Shown in pieces: positions 10,108 through 21,432 of a DNA stretch of 64,000 nucleotides (positions are counted from its first letter, which is position 1; each line of letters begins with the position of its first letter). The stretch is from Triglochin maritima (taxonomy: Eukaryota > Streptophyta > Magnoliopsida > Alismatales > Juncaginaceae): positions 23,272,501 through 23,336,500 of the forward strand of contig OY821786.1 in the NCBI GenBank assembly GCA_963682175.1. Direction: 5' to 3'. Below the pieces are notes generated by a model, which did not search any database, was not told the DNA's origin, and worked only from the letters and a program-made list of their open reading frames with translations. A program made the position numbers and the translations under genes.

Positions 10108-11505
10108 ATGGCTGCTAATTTGCATGAGGAGGAGCAGTTGCTGGACCCGCATGCTCCACCTGTTCTTCCAGTTGTCGTTCCCGTACCTCTTCGTGATCGA
10201 TGCTACCCGAGCCGTACTGCTCTACCCTCATGCATTGTATTACCAGAGGCTAATGGGAACCATTTTGAGGTTAAGCCTCAATTCATTTCCATGCTCCCTC
10301 GCTTCACTGGGAAAGGTGACCCCTATATCTTTCTCAGGGAATTTGAAGAGGTCTGTGCTATGTTCAAGCTGCAACAACTTAGCACAGACTCCATCCATCT
10401 TAGGCTCGTTCCTTTTGCACTAAAGGATGATGCCAAGAAGTGGTTGTATAGCAACCAGGCGAATGCCTTTAGGACTTGGGATGAGTATCAATCTGCATTC
10501 CTCAAGAAGTACTTCCCAAATCATCGGACTCAAAAATTGAGGAACGAAATCAATTCGTTCTATCAACATGAGACCGAACCATTTCATGCATACTTAGAGA
10601 GGTTCAAGGAGCTACTATCCTCATGCCCTCACCATGACATTGAGTTGTGGCGCCTTTGTCAGATTGTGTACGAGGGTCTTCACATCCCGTCAAGAATGCT
10701 CCTTGAGTCCATGTGTGAAGGAGAGTTCTTGGGAAAGGATGAAAGGGATGCATGGGCTTTCCTAGAAGACCTTGCTGAGAAAACCATGCAATGGGAGAGT
10801 GCGAGGGAACCACCTGCATCGTCTAGTATAGGAGCGAGGATCGCGAATGCAAACTCGACTAGATCGGGTGCCGCATTTGCTATCGATACCACTACGGCCA
10901 CCGAGGCACGCATGGCGGCCTTAATGCGCCGTATGGATTCGATTGAGCTCCAAAACCAACAAGGTGCACCTCACATGTCCACATCTGGTCCAGTTCCCTG
11001 TCATTCATGTGGTAGGATAGGTCATGTAGAAAGCGAGTGTGTGTCTATTCCTTCTGAGATGGAGCCTTTCAACGCCATCTATGACAGAGCTAGGAATGAC
11101 ACATACTCATCATCTTATAATCCTGGATGGAGGAACCACCCTAATTTTTCATGGAACCAAACCAATGCCCCGGGTGGTCCTTCATACTCCTCTAGACCAC
11201 ATTACCAATCACACCAACCTCCCATGCATGCACATTCCTATCAGCCACCCCAAGCGCAAACTACCAATCAATCGGGTTTCCCAAATTCCAATAATATGGA
11301 AACCCGATTCAATTCGCTTGAGGCCTTGACTCGTGGACTTGAAAACTCAATGAAAAATTTTATGTCAACCACGAGTCAAGTTCTCACTTCAAATCAGCAG
11401 ACCATCAAATCTCTAGAGCTTCAGATGGGCCAATTGGCTCAGTCTGTACATGAAAGAGAGAGAGGGTCATTTCCTAGCCAGCCTGTGGCTAACCCCTGTG
11501 TGTAA
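10108..11505 (+). CDS. gag: Gag polyprotein: capsid and zinc knuckle (element A)
   Basis: 465 residues from the ATG at 10108, chosen because elements E and A align from there (MAANLHEEEQLLDPH); the frame is open back to 9937. The retrotransposon gag domain covers roughly residues 60-225, with FTGKGDPYIFLREFEEVC, FRTWDEYQSAFLKKYFPNH and CPHHDIELWRLCQIVYEGL. A zinc knuckle CHSCGRIGHVESEC (CX2CX4HX4C, complete) lies at 10999-11040. A Pro/Gln/Asn-rich stretch and a coiled segment (SLELQMGQLAQSVHERER) end the protein. It would form particles and bind element RNA. The stop TAA at 11503-11505 is in frame with the protease region downstream, so stop read-through is possible but unproven. This is the best preserved gag in the window. 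Confidence 0.92.
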   Translation: MAANLHEEEQLLDPHAPPVLPVVVPVPLRDRCYPSRTALPSCIVLPEANGNHFEVKPQFISMLPRFTGKGDPYIFLREFEEVCAMFKLQQLSTDSIHLRLVPFALKDDAKKWLYSNQANAFRTWDEYQSAFLKKYFPNHRTQKLRNEINSFYQHETEPFHAYLERFKELLSSCPHHDIELWRLCQIVYEGLHIPSRMLLESMCEGEFLGKDERDAWAFLEDLAEKTMQWESAREPPASSSIGARIANANSTRSGAAFAIDTTTATEARMAALMRRMDSIELQNQQGAPHMSTSGPVPCHSCGRIGHVESECVSIPSEMEPFNAIYDRARNDTYSSSYNPGWRNHPNFSWNQTNAPGGPSYSSRPHYQSHQPPMHAHSYQPPQAQTTNQSGFPNSNNMETRFNSLEALTRGLENSMKNFMSTTSQVLTSNQQTIKSLELQMGQLAQSVHERERGSFPSQPVANPCV

Positions 11506-13102
11506 CAGCAACAACACATACAAAATGAGAATGTGGTACCTCGGGGGAGGCAAGTGAACCATGTGGAGGAACCTGTTCACCATGTCAATGCCATTGTTAC
11601 CTTAAGGAATGGAAAACAGGTTGACAATCACATTTCCTTGCCACACCCACCACCATCTATGCAGCCCCTCAGTGGGAATGGTGGTGAAGAAGAAGCTGAG
11701 GGTGAGGGTAATACACCAACGCTTCCTTCTTCTCAGGCACAGCAGAAAACCTACCTGCCAAAAGCTCCTTATCCAAGTAGGTTAACCAAAAAGCAGAGTG
11801 ACAACATGGACAAGATATTATAGGTATTTAAGCAAGTGAAGGTTAACATCCCCTTGTTGGATGTCATCCAACAAATACCTCAATATGCCAAAGTGTTGAA
11901 GGATCTCTGCACAACCAAGTGGAAGACCAATGTTCCTAAGAAAGCATTCTTGGCTGCAAATATAAGCTCTCTTTTGTCCAATCCCACCTACACAAAATAC
12001 AAGGACCCTGGGTGTCCTACTATTCAGTGTACGATAGGGGACACTAGATTGAGCAATGTATTGCTTGATTTAGGATCGGCGGTCAACCTCCTCCCATTCT
12101 CTGTTTTATCAACAGTTGAACTTGGGAGAATTGAAACCAACTAAGATCACCCTCCAATTGGCGGATAGATCCATTCGTATTCCCATGGGGATTATCGAGG
12201 ACGTGCTTATCAAAGTTGGAGATTTTATATTTCCAGTCGATTTTGTTGTTCTCGATACCAATCATGTTGCGAACACCCACTCTCAAATACCTTTGATTTT
12301 GGGTAGACCATTTCTGGCCACCTCCAATGCCTTGATTAATTGTAGAAATGGTCTCATGAAGCTCTCATTCGGTAACATCAGTGCCGAGTTTCATGTGTTC
12401 AACTCTGGTAAGCAACAGGAACCCATGGATGAACCTTTAAATCTAAATCTCATCCGCCAATTGGAGAAAGCACCACAAAATCAACGAACACCCCTAACCC
12501 CAATGCAACCCGTTGAGAATGTTCGTGGGCCCAGTGAAAACTCATTGCCTGTCTTCGCAATGCAACAGAGTGAGCTGGCCTCGAACATGAATGTCCAAAG
12601 GGAGTGTTCGTTGCATGATTCAGTTGAGAGTACTAGTGAGACTGAGACACCTCATCATATGCCTATACCAGAAGGTGTCTCTACCTCATGTCCCATGGCC
12701 ATTGAGACATTTGAGCTTCATTTTGACTCCAACAAGGACCCACCTATGACCGAGCTTATGCTTGATGATGTAAATGATGGTGGGATGTCCTTGTTGGATG
12801 ACTTGGGGGGAAGCCCCATTCTTAGTGATGCAGGTCTGCTGCATCCATCGAATGAGATTGAGGAACTCATTCTGATGCACCCACCTATTGGTTGGAGGGT
12901 TTTGTTCGATGAGCAATTAAACCCTAGTGAGGCAACACAACTTCATTCTTTGTTGCCCACACCCAACCAATATCATGAGGGGTTCGAGTCTTTCAGCTTT
13001 GACCTTTCACCCCTCATGACACCTCAGAGTACCAGTGAAGTTTGCCCATCTCGGCAAGTCTCTGGTCCTCATGACTTGATGTTCTCATTTGATGTTCCTT
13101 GA
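11506..13102 (+). pseudogene. Aspartic protease with C-terminal extension, two breaks (element A)
   Basis: Same frame as gag at first (11533-11823), interrupted by TAG at 11821-11823, open again 11824-12144, then shifted by +1 near 12110 into 12116-13102. The active site LLDLGSAVNLLP (Asp codon at 12067) is intact, as are QLADRS, DVLIKVGDFIFPVDF and ILGRPFLATSNALINC. After the protease (from about 12480) comes an acidic extension of about 200 residues ending HPPIGWRVLFDEQLNPSEAT and MFSFDVP. No polymerase motif occurs in it. The same extension is found in D and, diverged, in B. The function is unknown. Confidence 0.85.
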
Positions 13103-14686
13103 CCAAATGATTATGAGAATATCGTCGTTGTTGTACATATCATATAAAAAAATAAAAAATAAAAAGAACAAAAAAGAAAGAAAAAAAGTGTAATAAAAGA
13201 CTCCTTCAGTTAGCATCAATTGTTGTGGGCCCCAACTCTTGTGTACTTGGGCCCAATTTCTTCACGTATTTATCTCCCTTCTTCAGCTTCTCACAGGTTT
13301 TGAGGGAAGTTGGGTTTGTGTCCATCAACATGACCCTGAATGTCCCTTTGTACTTCATGTTGGTGAGATCTTTCCTTTTTCATGCATATATCCATGTAGT
13401 ATCTTGTTCACATTCATTGAGGACAATGCATGAAGTAGGTGTGGGGGGGTGTTTTACGTGTGTACATAGTCGAGTCTTTTTCTTTTGATTTTGTTTTCTT
13501 TTTGTGTGTATGTTAGGGTCATGCTAGTGTGCCGCATTTAACATTGATACATCTGCTTGCCATGATCCTTGGGTGACTTGTCTTCTTTTGCTTGCTTAGT
13601 GCTTTAAAATTTTCACATTTCTTTCAAAATCTTCATGTGTTTGTGAAAGAAAATGTTTTTGTGGGTTTTGCGTGTGTTTAGCATCTGCAAAACCGTTGAG
13701 AGGCAAAGTAAAAGAAAAGCTCCCAAAATTGTCTTGAACTTGATGCATTAGGATGTCTAGTTTACTGGCTTTAGGTCTTATCGAGTCGTTAGGATGCACT
13801 CCGGTTTTCCCTCGGGGGGCGTGTAATCATAGGGTTTCAGCACTCAAACATTTAAAGAAGTTCACCTTGAACCTAGTGAGTCAAATAATTCGTGTCTGTT
13901 AGTATAAGGAAGTTGGTCGTAGTCAAGGGCCCTTAATCTCATTTTGTGAAACTTAAGTGTAGGGGTTTTGGTTCCCATGTAGATAAATGAATAAGTTGTG
14001 CTCTCTCTTCTCGCACGACTCCTATCACTCAGGAAAGTAGGTCTGAGGGGCCTTTGTGCCTGGTGCTTTCGAGTCATCTGACTTGGGATGCACCGACCGA
14101 ACTCCCGTTACACGGGTGGTAGGGATCGCCCTATGTGGAGATTTGGGGGAAGGTGTACGTGATAGTGTAAGTCCTCATAGGCAATGATACACGAAACCTG
14201 ACCCTGGGAGAATCAAACACCAACCAATAAAATGCTCAAAAGAAAAAAAAACAAAAAAAAGAGTCAAATAAGAACCAAAATGGACTTTACACATGGTATC
14301 ACATTCAGAAGTTAAGGTTGCCCATGTCTTTCACTTAACTCCTTAACTAACTCTCACGAATAACTCATTAGGCTAGGTGTGTGGACCGATTACATTTATA
14401 GAGTTGACCTATAGTATTACCGCGTCCCATGATCGACATATGAGTCCAACGAGTCGTGTAGCTAGATTGATTAATGCATCTTGTTCGGATTTTGTGGGTA
14501 TATCCGCTGAAAACCCTCAGGAGACAACACTCCTCCTCCTTGGAGACAAGGAGGTTTAATGGCTTGTTGCACGTGCTAAGTGCAACCGTGATTCCTACGA
14601 AAGTGAGTTAGGATTTCTTGGTTTTCGTATGCTTTTCTCTTTCTTTGTTTTGCTCGGGACTAGCAAAAGTTAGGTGTGGGGGTATT
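13103..14686 (+). other. Conserved 3' noncoding block and polypurine tract (element A)
   Basis: No sense-strand gene. After an A-rich stretch (13145-13190) the block is shared with B (33730-35240), C (52415-53923) and, in part, D. It contains a first G-rich tract AGGTGTGGGGGGGT at 13437 and the true polypurine tract AGGTGTGGGGG at 14672, just upstream of the 3' LTR, where plus-strand synthesis would start. On the opposite strand a short frame (13596-13799) is conserved in the other copies. Confidence 0.75.
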
Positions 14687-16063
14687 TGATTGACATCATT
14701 TCATGCTTATATTTGTATCTTATATCCATTATCTTTCACCTAAACAATGCTATGTTACGAGTTTTATGTTTAGTTTTCAGAAATAAATAGGTTTGAAGAG
14801 ATGAAGCATAAAAGGACCCAAAAGCTGGGAAAAAGGACTGAATTGCGAGATCTAGGGACCAAGATGCAAGGGAGAAGGACCTGAACGCAAGACAGAAGGA
14901 CCTAAGAGCAAAACAAAATACTCCACACCATCATGGGGAGTATTTTAGCAATTAGAGTCGGGTCGGAGCTCCAATAAACAACGTAGATGCATCCAAGACC
15001 ACCAAATACACAAAGAAAAGCCCAGAACAAGATTCAACTGGATCCGGACCTTTTTGACCGCCAATTGGCGGTCAGTTTTGGCCCAAATCCGCCAAGTTTT
15101 CTCCTGGACGTGTATTAATGTTTGTTTAGGCTATTTTTGGTATCTGTTTAGTCCCACATCGGGGGATTGTCCCGGTTTGCCTTTTTCCATGGCTATAAAT
15201 AGAACTCTTCACCTTCCATTGTAATCACTCCATATTTTAAGCGGCTATTCTTCCTACTAGAAGTGAGGCCTTGAAGCACACACTAAAGTAGGAGGATGCT
15301 ACTTTTAATGTGAGTCATTTTAATCCAAGTTTTCTTTATTATGTTGTTTGTTTTATGTTTCTTGTTTTGCTTTGCTTAATCTCATTTCATTAGTTTTATT
15401 AGCTTAGTTAATATGCTTTCTTTGTTTAGTTTAATAATTAGTGTAATGTTTAGTGAGTAGTTCCCTCCCCTTTGGGGGGTGGAGTAGATGTTCATACATG
15501 CATTAGAGAATGGGATGAATGCTTTATTTCCAATGTGTTGATAAAACATGAATGTATGCTTGCTTGTTTAGGATAGAATTTGTAACTTGATGAGTTTTGC
15601 CAAAATGATTAGACACCTCTCATGCTTGTTTAGGTTCTGAAATAAACATCTTGCATATGTAAATGTTAATCAACTAGGTTGGTGAATAGATTGATAGGTT
15701 TTGCCATAACATTTAGACACTTCCTATGCATGATAACATCACCTTAATTTGTGCTTAAAGAATGTGTTCAACACCCACCTCTTTGCATGTGTGCACTCAC
15801 TCCACCCCTTAGGGGTTTTCCCATTCCTTAATTCCAGCATTTCGTTCTTAGCTTAGTTGTTATTTCATTGTTTGTTTCTTTCGTTCGCATTTCATACTTC
15901 TTAGCGTAGGTTAGTGTAGAGTAGTATAATTAATCTTTCTCCCCCAATTTTTGCCACTTGATTTCGTACAAGCAAGAGGCTACTCACCTCCCTGAGGACG
16001 ACCCGTACTTGCCACCGCTTCATCGCGGCCGTGCACTTGCGGTTTTAAATAAAACGTTCAACA
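14687..16063 (+). repeat. 3' LTR of element A
   Basis: 1,377 bp, same ends as the 5' LTR. It has a single palindrome (15056-15073) where the 5' LTR has two, so about 20 bp were lost or gained after insertion. USE-like element 15151-15161, TATA box 15194-15202. An open frame running from 15958 into LINE-alpha is fortuitous. Confidence 0.95.
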
Positions 16064-17851
16064 ATAAGATGGCTAGATGCTCAAAGCAAAAAGTGGTTTA
16101 TGCTTTGAAGAGGTGGGACAAGGTTCTTGTTGGCTATTTTATTGCTCCTAAACCACACTTGCCGACTTTAGAGAAGCACCTCTACAAGATGTGGGGCTTA
16201 GTTGGAGGTTTGGAGGTCATCAAGAGGATCCAAGGTTACCTACTTTTCCGTTTCACTCTTGGAGAAGATAGGAAGCACGTGCTACAGGGGGGACCGTGGT
16301 TCATTCGTGGGTCTCCACTTGTTGTTCAAGAATGGGCACCAAATGTGGTCTTGAAGCGGGCTTGTATCACCACGGTTACCATATGGATTCGATTACCGGA
16401 GCTCGACCTTAGGTTTTGGTCACAAAAAATATTGAGCAACATTGTAAGTGTCCTTGGGAGGCCACTCTACATGGATGAGCACACTGCATCGGGGAGAATG
16501 TTCGCCTATGCAAGGGTGTGCATGGAAGTGGCCCATGACTTTTCCTACCCGAGTTGGGTGGAGGTTCAAGTGGAAGAAACTGACTTACATAGAGTAAATG
16601 TGGAGTATGAATGGAGGCCCAAGTATTGCATGGATTGTAGGGAATTTGGCCATGATGAGGAGAAGTTCCAAAGGCGACAAGTGGCTACAAGCAAGCAAAG
16701 TGAGATGCCAAAGGAGAACTCCAAGAGATTGATTGTTATAAACCGGAGGAAGGCCGGAAGTGAGCATGGAAAGGAAGGGGGTTTAAAGGACATGAGTAAC
16801 GGTATAGTTGGGTTGAGGCTTGGGGCTGAAAAGCCTTCTCACACATCTAGCTCGGAGGGGGAAGGGGTTCCTCGGAGAGAGGAGGAGAAAGGAGAGGGTG
16901 GAAGGGATGATAATGTGGATGGAAGAGAAAATGACGTGGACAAGGAGGCATATGAGGAGGTGACACATGGAGGGACATGTGGGAAGACGAGTTTGGAGGG
17001 AAATTGCAAAGGGGAGGATCATATTTCTTTCTCCCATAATTTGGGGGCACAAATGAGGAAAGGACATGTGACATGAGACAAATTAGCATTGGAGATAGGA
17101 TGGAAACCCCTCCCAAGTCCAAAACGGTTTACATGGGTGCAAAAGGGAGTGTGGCTATTGGTGGACAAAAAGAGCAAAGAGAAATTGAAGAGGAAAGTGC
17201 ATACACCATTTTGGGAATAGCCAATGGGAAGGGACTTGAGAGCTCTAGATTCAAATGGGTCAATGAGGAGGGACCAGATTGGCTTGGAAAAGACAAAGGG
17301 GAGGACCACAATAATCCTCTTAGGAGACAAATATCAGAATTTACTCTACTTGATGGGGGTAGGACACATGAAATTGGAGCGGCATCTTTGTATGAGAAGG
17401 GAGCACTTGATACACGTGAAGGAGAGGTGCATTTCGTGGGAGAGTCAACTCATGCTGAGAACCAAAGTGGTGAGATGGGGGACATGCAACGTGAACAAGA
17501 GGAATTTATTGGAGGGGGTGTAGCTAAGAGGGCCACCTCCCTAGACGAGGAAAACAGGCTGAGTGGGCTAGCCTCCTTGGTGCAGGAGGAGGCGGGATGG
17601 ACAACACCATCGAGTGTGGCAAGAGGAAAGGAACATATCACGAAGATGGCCCAATCAAGTGGGGAAGATATGTAATTCTTGGCAACAAGAAGGACCACGT
17701 TGGGGAGGGCGACGAAGAGAGGGAGGTTGATGGCCATGTAGACTCATGTTCTAAGAAAGCTAACTCACCACCACCCAAGCTTCGGCGATCCGGGAGGAAT
17801 GTGAACAACAAAACTCGCGTGGAGCTCAAGGGGGTCACCCTGCACCTTTGA
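16064..17851 (+). pseudogene. LINE ORF1: DUF4283 domain and CCHC knuckle, frameshifted (LINE-alpha)
   Basis: Continues the fragment at 7264-7486. The first frame (16069-17076) has the DUF4283 region (VVYALKRWDKVLVGYF, LFRFTLGEDRKHVLQGG, VWIRLPELDLRFWS-like) and then a knuckle CMDCREFGHDEEKF whose last Cys is replaced by Phe. A second frame (17073-17675) is Glu/Gly-rich and a third (17597-17851) ends PKLRRSGRNVNNKTRVEL, a basic tail that also closes ORF1 of related plant LINEs. ORF1 proteins coat LINE RNA. Frame changes near 17070 and 17600-17670 and the knuckle loss make it inactive. Confidence 0.82.
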
Positions 17852-17855
17852 ACCC

Positions 17856-18271
17856 ATGAATGTGTCAATGTGGAATGTGCGCGGTGCAAAAGGACCGAGT
17901 CGCGCACTCATGATTAGTGTTGGAATTAAGGAGATAAACCTAGATGTGGTGTGTCTTATGGAGCATCAGGTCAAGCATAAAAAGATGGAAAGGTTTAAAC
18001 GAGTGATTTGGACTCACGCTTGGATGGAGAATAGCATGATTGTGGATTCCGGGCAGATTTTCGTGTTATGGAATTATCAAATTGAGGATATGAGTGTCAC
18101 TTTCGAAACAACACAATTACTACACTTCAAGGGGTGCCTAAAGAAGGATGGGACCATGTTTGACATCACGACTATCTATGGCAAAAATGGGCATACGGAT
18201 AGGAGAGCATTGTGGAATAACCTTCTTGAAGTGGCACCGCACGCCTCAAGACCGTGGATTTTGGGGGGAGA
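17856..18271 (+). pseudogene. LINE ORF2 endonuclease, truncated by the GA satellite (LINE-alpha)
   Basis: Begins 4 bases after the ORF1 stop with MNVSMWNVRGAKGPSR. Visible endonuclease (EEP family) residues: Asn in WNVRG, Glu in CLMEHQVK, Tyr-Gly-Lys-Asn in TTIYGKNG, and ILGGD where the family continues with FN. At that Asp the sequence turns into GA repeat (…GGAGAT then AGAGAG), so the catalytic His region, the reverse transcriptase and the zinc-binding tail are absent. The enzyme would nick target DNA; this copy cannot. Confidence 0.85.
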
Positions 18272-21200
18272 TAGAGAGAAAAAGTAGAGATGGGATGGAG
18301 ATAGAGAGAGAGATGAAACAGGAGAAGGAGAGAGTGAAGGAGAAGGCAAGTGAGAGAGAGGGACAAACAAGAAGATGAGAGAGATGGAGAAGGAAAAAAG
18401 GGAAAAGAGGAGAGCGATTGAAGTAGAGGAGAAGGAGAGAGAGGGAAGGAGATTGCAAACGAAGAGTGAAGGATATGGAGAGAGAAGATAGAAGGGAGGG
18501 CGGAATCAGAGAGAGGAGTGAGAAGGAGAGAGAGTGAAGAACAAGGAGGGGGAGAGACAATGAGAGAAGGAAAGAGGGGAGAGAAGGAATGAGAAGGAGA
18601 GAGGAAGAGAGTGAACGAGATTGGGGAGAGAGGAGAATGAGACGGATAGAGAGAGAGATATTGAAACGGATAGAGAGGAGGAGAGTTGAGAGAAAGAGAA
18701 GTAGAAATAGAAAGAATGGGAATAGGAGAGATACTGAAGAAGAGAGACAAGAGATTGAGAGAGAGAAAGAGAAGGAGGAGGAGGGAGAGGGAGAGAGAAG
18801 TAGGATAGTTAAGGAGAGAAGGAGAGAGAGTACTAAAGAGAAGGACAAAAGGAGAAAAAGAGAGAAGGAGATGGAGAAGGGGAGGGGTAGACAAAGAGAA
18901 AGAAAGAGAGGGATAATAAGAAGGAGAGAAGGAGAGAACGACGGAGAAGGAGATGCAAAGCATTAGAAAGAGTGAAGAGGCAGAGAGAGGAGGAGATGGA
19001 GAAGGAAAAAGACAAGAAGAAAAAGGAGATAAGGGAAGGAGAGAGAGGGAGTGAACGAGAAGGAGATGGAGAGAGGTGGAAAGAAAAGGAGGAGTGATTG
19101 ATAGGGGAAGGAGAGAGGGACGGAGGATAAGGAGAGGGACAGGGGAGAGAGAGAGGTGAAAGAGAGAAGGAGGGAGAGAAGAAAGAGAAGGCGAAGGAGA
19201 AGTAGAAGGGGAGAGAGAGATGGAGAGTGTAGGACGACAGATAAGGAAATTGGGAAACAAGGGGAGAGGGAAAAAGATGAGAGACGGAGACGGAGAGAGA
19301 GATAGAAGGAGAAGGAGAGCGGGGAGAGGTGGACATAGGGGGAGAGAGAAGGTAGAGGGAGAGAGGAGATATGGAGAAAGAGAAGTAAAGAGAACCAAAG
19401 AGAATGAGAGAGAGAGAGAGATGGAGAGAGAAGATGAAGAGAGAGGGAAGCGCAATGGGAGCAAGAGAGTAGGAGACCGAGAAGGAGTCAGAGTGGAAGA
19501 GAGGAGAGATAGAGAAGGAGGAGAGAGAAGGAAAGAGAGACAGAAGAAGCAGACAGAGTGTGAGAGAAAAAGATAGAGTGAGAGAGGAGGGGAGAGAGAA
19601 GGAAAAGGAGAGAGAAGTAGAGGGAGATGGAGGACGAAAGGAGGGAGAAGGAGAGAGAGAGAGAGAGAAGGAGTAGAGATGAGATGAAGATAGAGAGAGA
19701 TGCAAGAGGAGAAGGAGAGAGACAAGGAGAATGCAAGTGAGAGAGAGACAAGAAAATGAGAGAAATGGAGAAGGAAAAAGGGGAAAGAGGAAAGGGATTG
19801 AAGTAGAGGAGAAACAGATTGAAGACGAAGAGTGAAGGATAACGAGAGAGAAGATAGAAGGGAGGAGAGAATCAGAGTGAGGAGTGAGAAGGAGAGAGTG
19901 AAGAACAAGGAGAAAGAGGGAGAGAGAGAATGAGAGAAGGAATGAGAAGGAGAGAGGGTAGAGAAGGAAGGATGACAACAGAGGAAGAACTAGAAGGAGA
20001 AGAGAGAGAAAGATAAGGAGAGAGGGGGAGATATGAGGGAGAAGGAGCGAGAGAAAGAGAAGGACGGACAGGGATGGAGAAAGAGACGGAGAAGGTGTAA
20101 AGGGAGATGGTGGAGAGAGAAAGAGAGTGAACGAGATGGGATAGTGAGGAGAATGAGACGGAGAGCGAAAGAGAGATCAAAACGGATAGAGAGGAGGAGA
20201 GTTGAGAGGAAGAGAAGTACAAATAGAAAGAATGGGATAAGGAGAGATAGTGAAGAAGAGAGACAAGACATGGAGAGAGAGAGAGAGAAAGAGAAGGAGG
20301 TGGAGGGAGGAGAGAGAGAAGAAGGATAGTGAAGGAGAGACAATACTAAAGAGAAGGACAAAAGGAGAGAGTAGCAGATGGGGAAGGCGAGGGCTAGAGA
20401 AGGAGAAAGAAAGAGAGGGATAAGGAGAAGAAGAGAACAAAAGAGAAGGAGATGCAGAGGGTTAGAAAGAGTGAAGAAGCATAGAGAGAAGATGGAAGGG
20501 AGGGGAGAATCACAGAGAGGAGTGAGAATTAGAGAGAATGAAGAACAAGGAGAAGGAGGGAGACAAAATGGGAGAAGGAAAGAGAAGGACAGAGGAGAGA
20601 GAAAGAATGAGAGCGAGAGACGGGAGAGAAGGAAGGATAACAACAGAGGAAGAAGTATAAGGGAAGAGAGAGAAAGATTAGGAGAGAGGGGGAGATATGA
20701 TAGAGAAGCAGAGGGAGAAGGAGCGAGAGATGGAGAAGAAGGGACGGGGAAGGAGAAAAAGATGGAGAAGGTGGAAAGTGAGATGGAGGAGAGAGGAAGA
20801 GAGTGAATGAGATGGAAGAGAGGAGAATGAGACGGACAACGTGAGGGAGAGATCGAAACGGATAGAGAGGAGGAGAGTTGAGAGAAAGAGAAGTAGAAAT
20901 AGAAAGAATGAGATAAGGAGAAATAGTGAAGAAGAGAGACAAGAGATGGAGAGAGAGAGAGAGAGAGAGAGTGAAAGAGGAGGAGAAGGGAGAGGGAGAT
21001 AGAAGTAGGATAGTGAAGGACAGAAGGAGAGAGAGTACTAAAGAGAAGGACAAAAGTAGAAAAAAAGAGAAGAAGATGGAGAAGGCGAGGGGTAGAGAAG
21101 GAGAATGAAAGAGATGGATAAGGAGAATGAGAGAACGAGAGAGAAGGACATGCAGAGGGTTAGAAAGACTGAGGAAGCAGAGAGAGAAGGAGAAGGAAAA

Positions 21201-21432
21201 AGACAAGAAGAACAACAAGAGAGGAGAAGGAGAGAGAGGGAGTGAAGGAGAAGGAGATGGAGAGAGGTGGAGAGAAATGGAGGAGAGATCGACAAAGGAG
21301 CGAGAGAGGCAAGGAGGAGAAGGAGACGAAGAGGAGAGAGAGGTGAGAGAGAGAAGGAGGGAGAGAAGAAAGAGGAGGTGAAGGAAAAGGAGAAGGTGAG
21401 AGAGAGATGAAGAGTGTAGGACGAAAGAGAAG
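18272..21432 (+). repeat. GA-rich satellite, block G1
   Basis: About 3.2 kb in which the plus strand is almost only purines, chiefly GAGA, GGAGA and GAAGGAGA words. It is not a simple microsatellite: landmark phrases recur, such as AGATAGAAGGGAGG near 18488, 19852 and (variant) 20490, and TTGGGAAACAAGGGGAG at 19252. The other strand gives very long Ser/Leu/Pro frames that are composition artefacts. A solo LTR interrupts it at 21433. Confidence 0.9.

Larger units (their letters stand above)
7487..16063 (+). mobile_element. Element A: full-length LTR retrotransposon with gag and protease but no pol (TR-GAG-like)
   Basis: Two long terminal repeats, 7487-8882 and 14687-16063, start TGATTGACATC and end GTTCAACA. 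An exact 5-bp target duplication ATAAG lies at 7482-7486 and 16064-16068. Between them are a primer-binding site, a leader of 1.2 kb, gag, a damaged protease with a C-terminal extension, a 1.6-kb noncoding block and a polypurine tract. No reverse transcriptase, RNase H or integrase is present and there is no gap where they were cut out: the frame runs from protease into a different polypeptide. It inserted into LINE-alpha ORF1. It would need enzymes from an E-like element. Confidence 0.95.
7264..18271 (+). mobile_element. LINE-alpha: L1-type LINE, split by element A and cut by the GA satellite
   Basis: Non-LTR retrotransposon. Its ORF1 reading starts within 7264-7486, is interrupted by element A, and resumes at 16064 (the TSD copy) in the matching position (LEFIPLAIKGEDK then MARCSKQKVVYALK). 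ORF1 ends at 17851 and ORF2 starts at 17856 with an endonuclease that stops at 18271, where polypurine satellite begins. Reverse transcriptase and 3' end are missing. The 5' boundary near 7264 is a junction with element E, so the LINE leader is lost too. Confidence 0.88.

Noticed and set aside
11503..11505. Programmed stop read-through between gag and protease in A.
   Set aside because: The frame is continuous, but C uses a different frame after its stop and a further stop at 11821 is present, so decay explains it as well; noted only as possible.
15958..16068. Apparent N-terminus of a 372-residue protein starting in the 3' LTR of A.
   Set aside because: The first 37 codons are LTR sequence; the true LINE ORF1 reading continues from 7264-7486 across the insertion.
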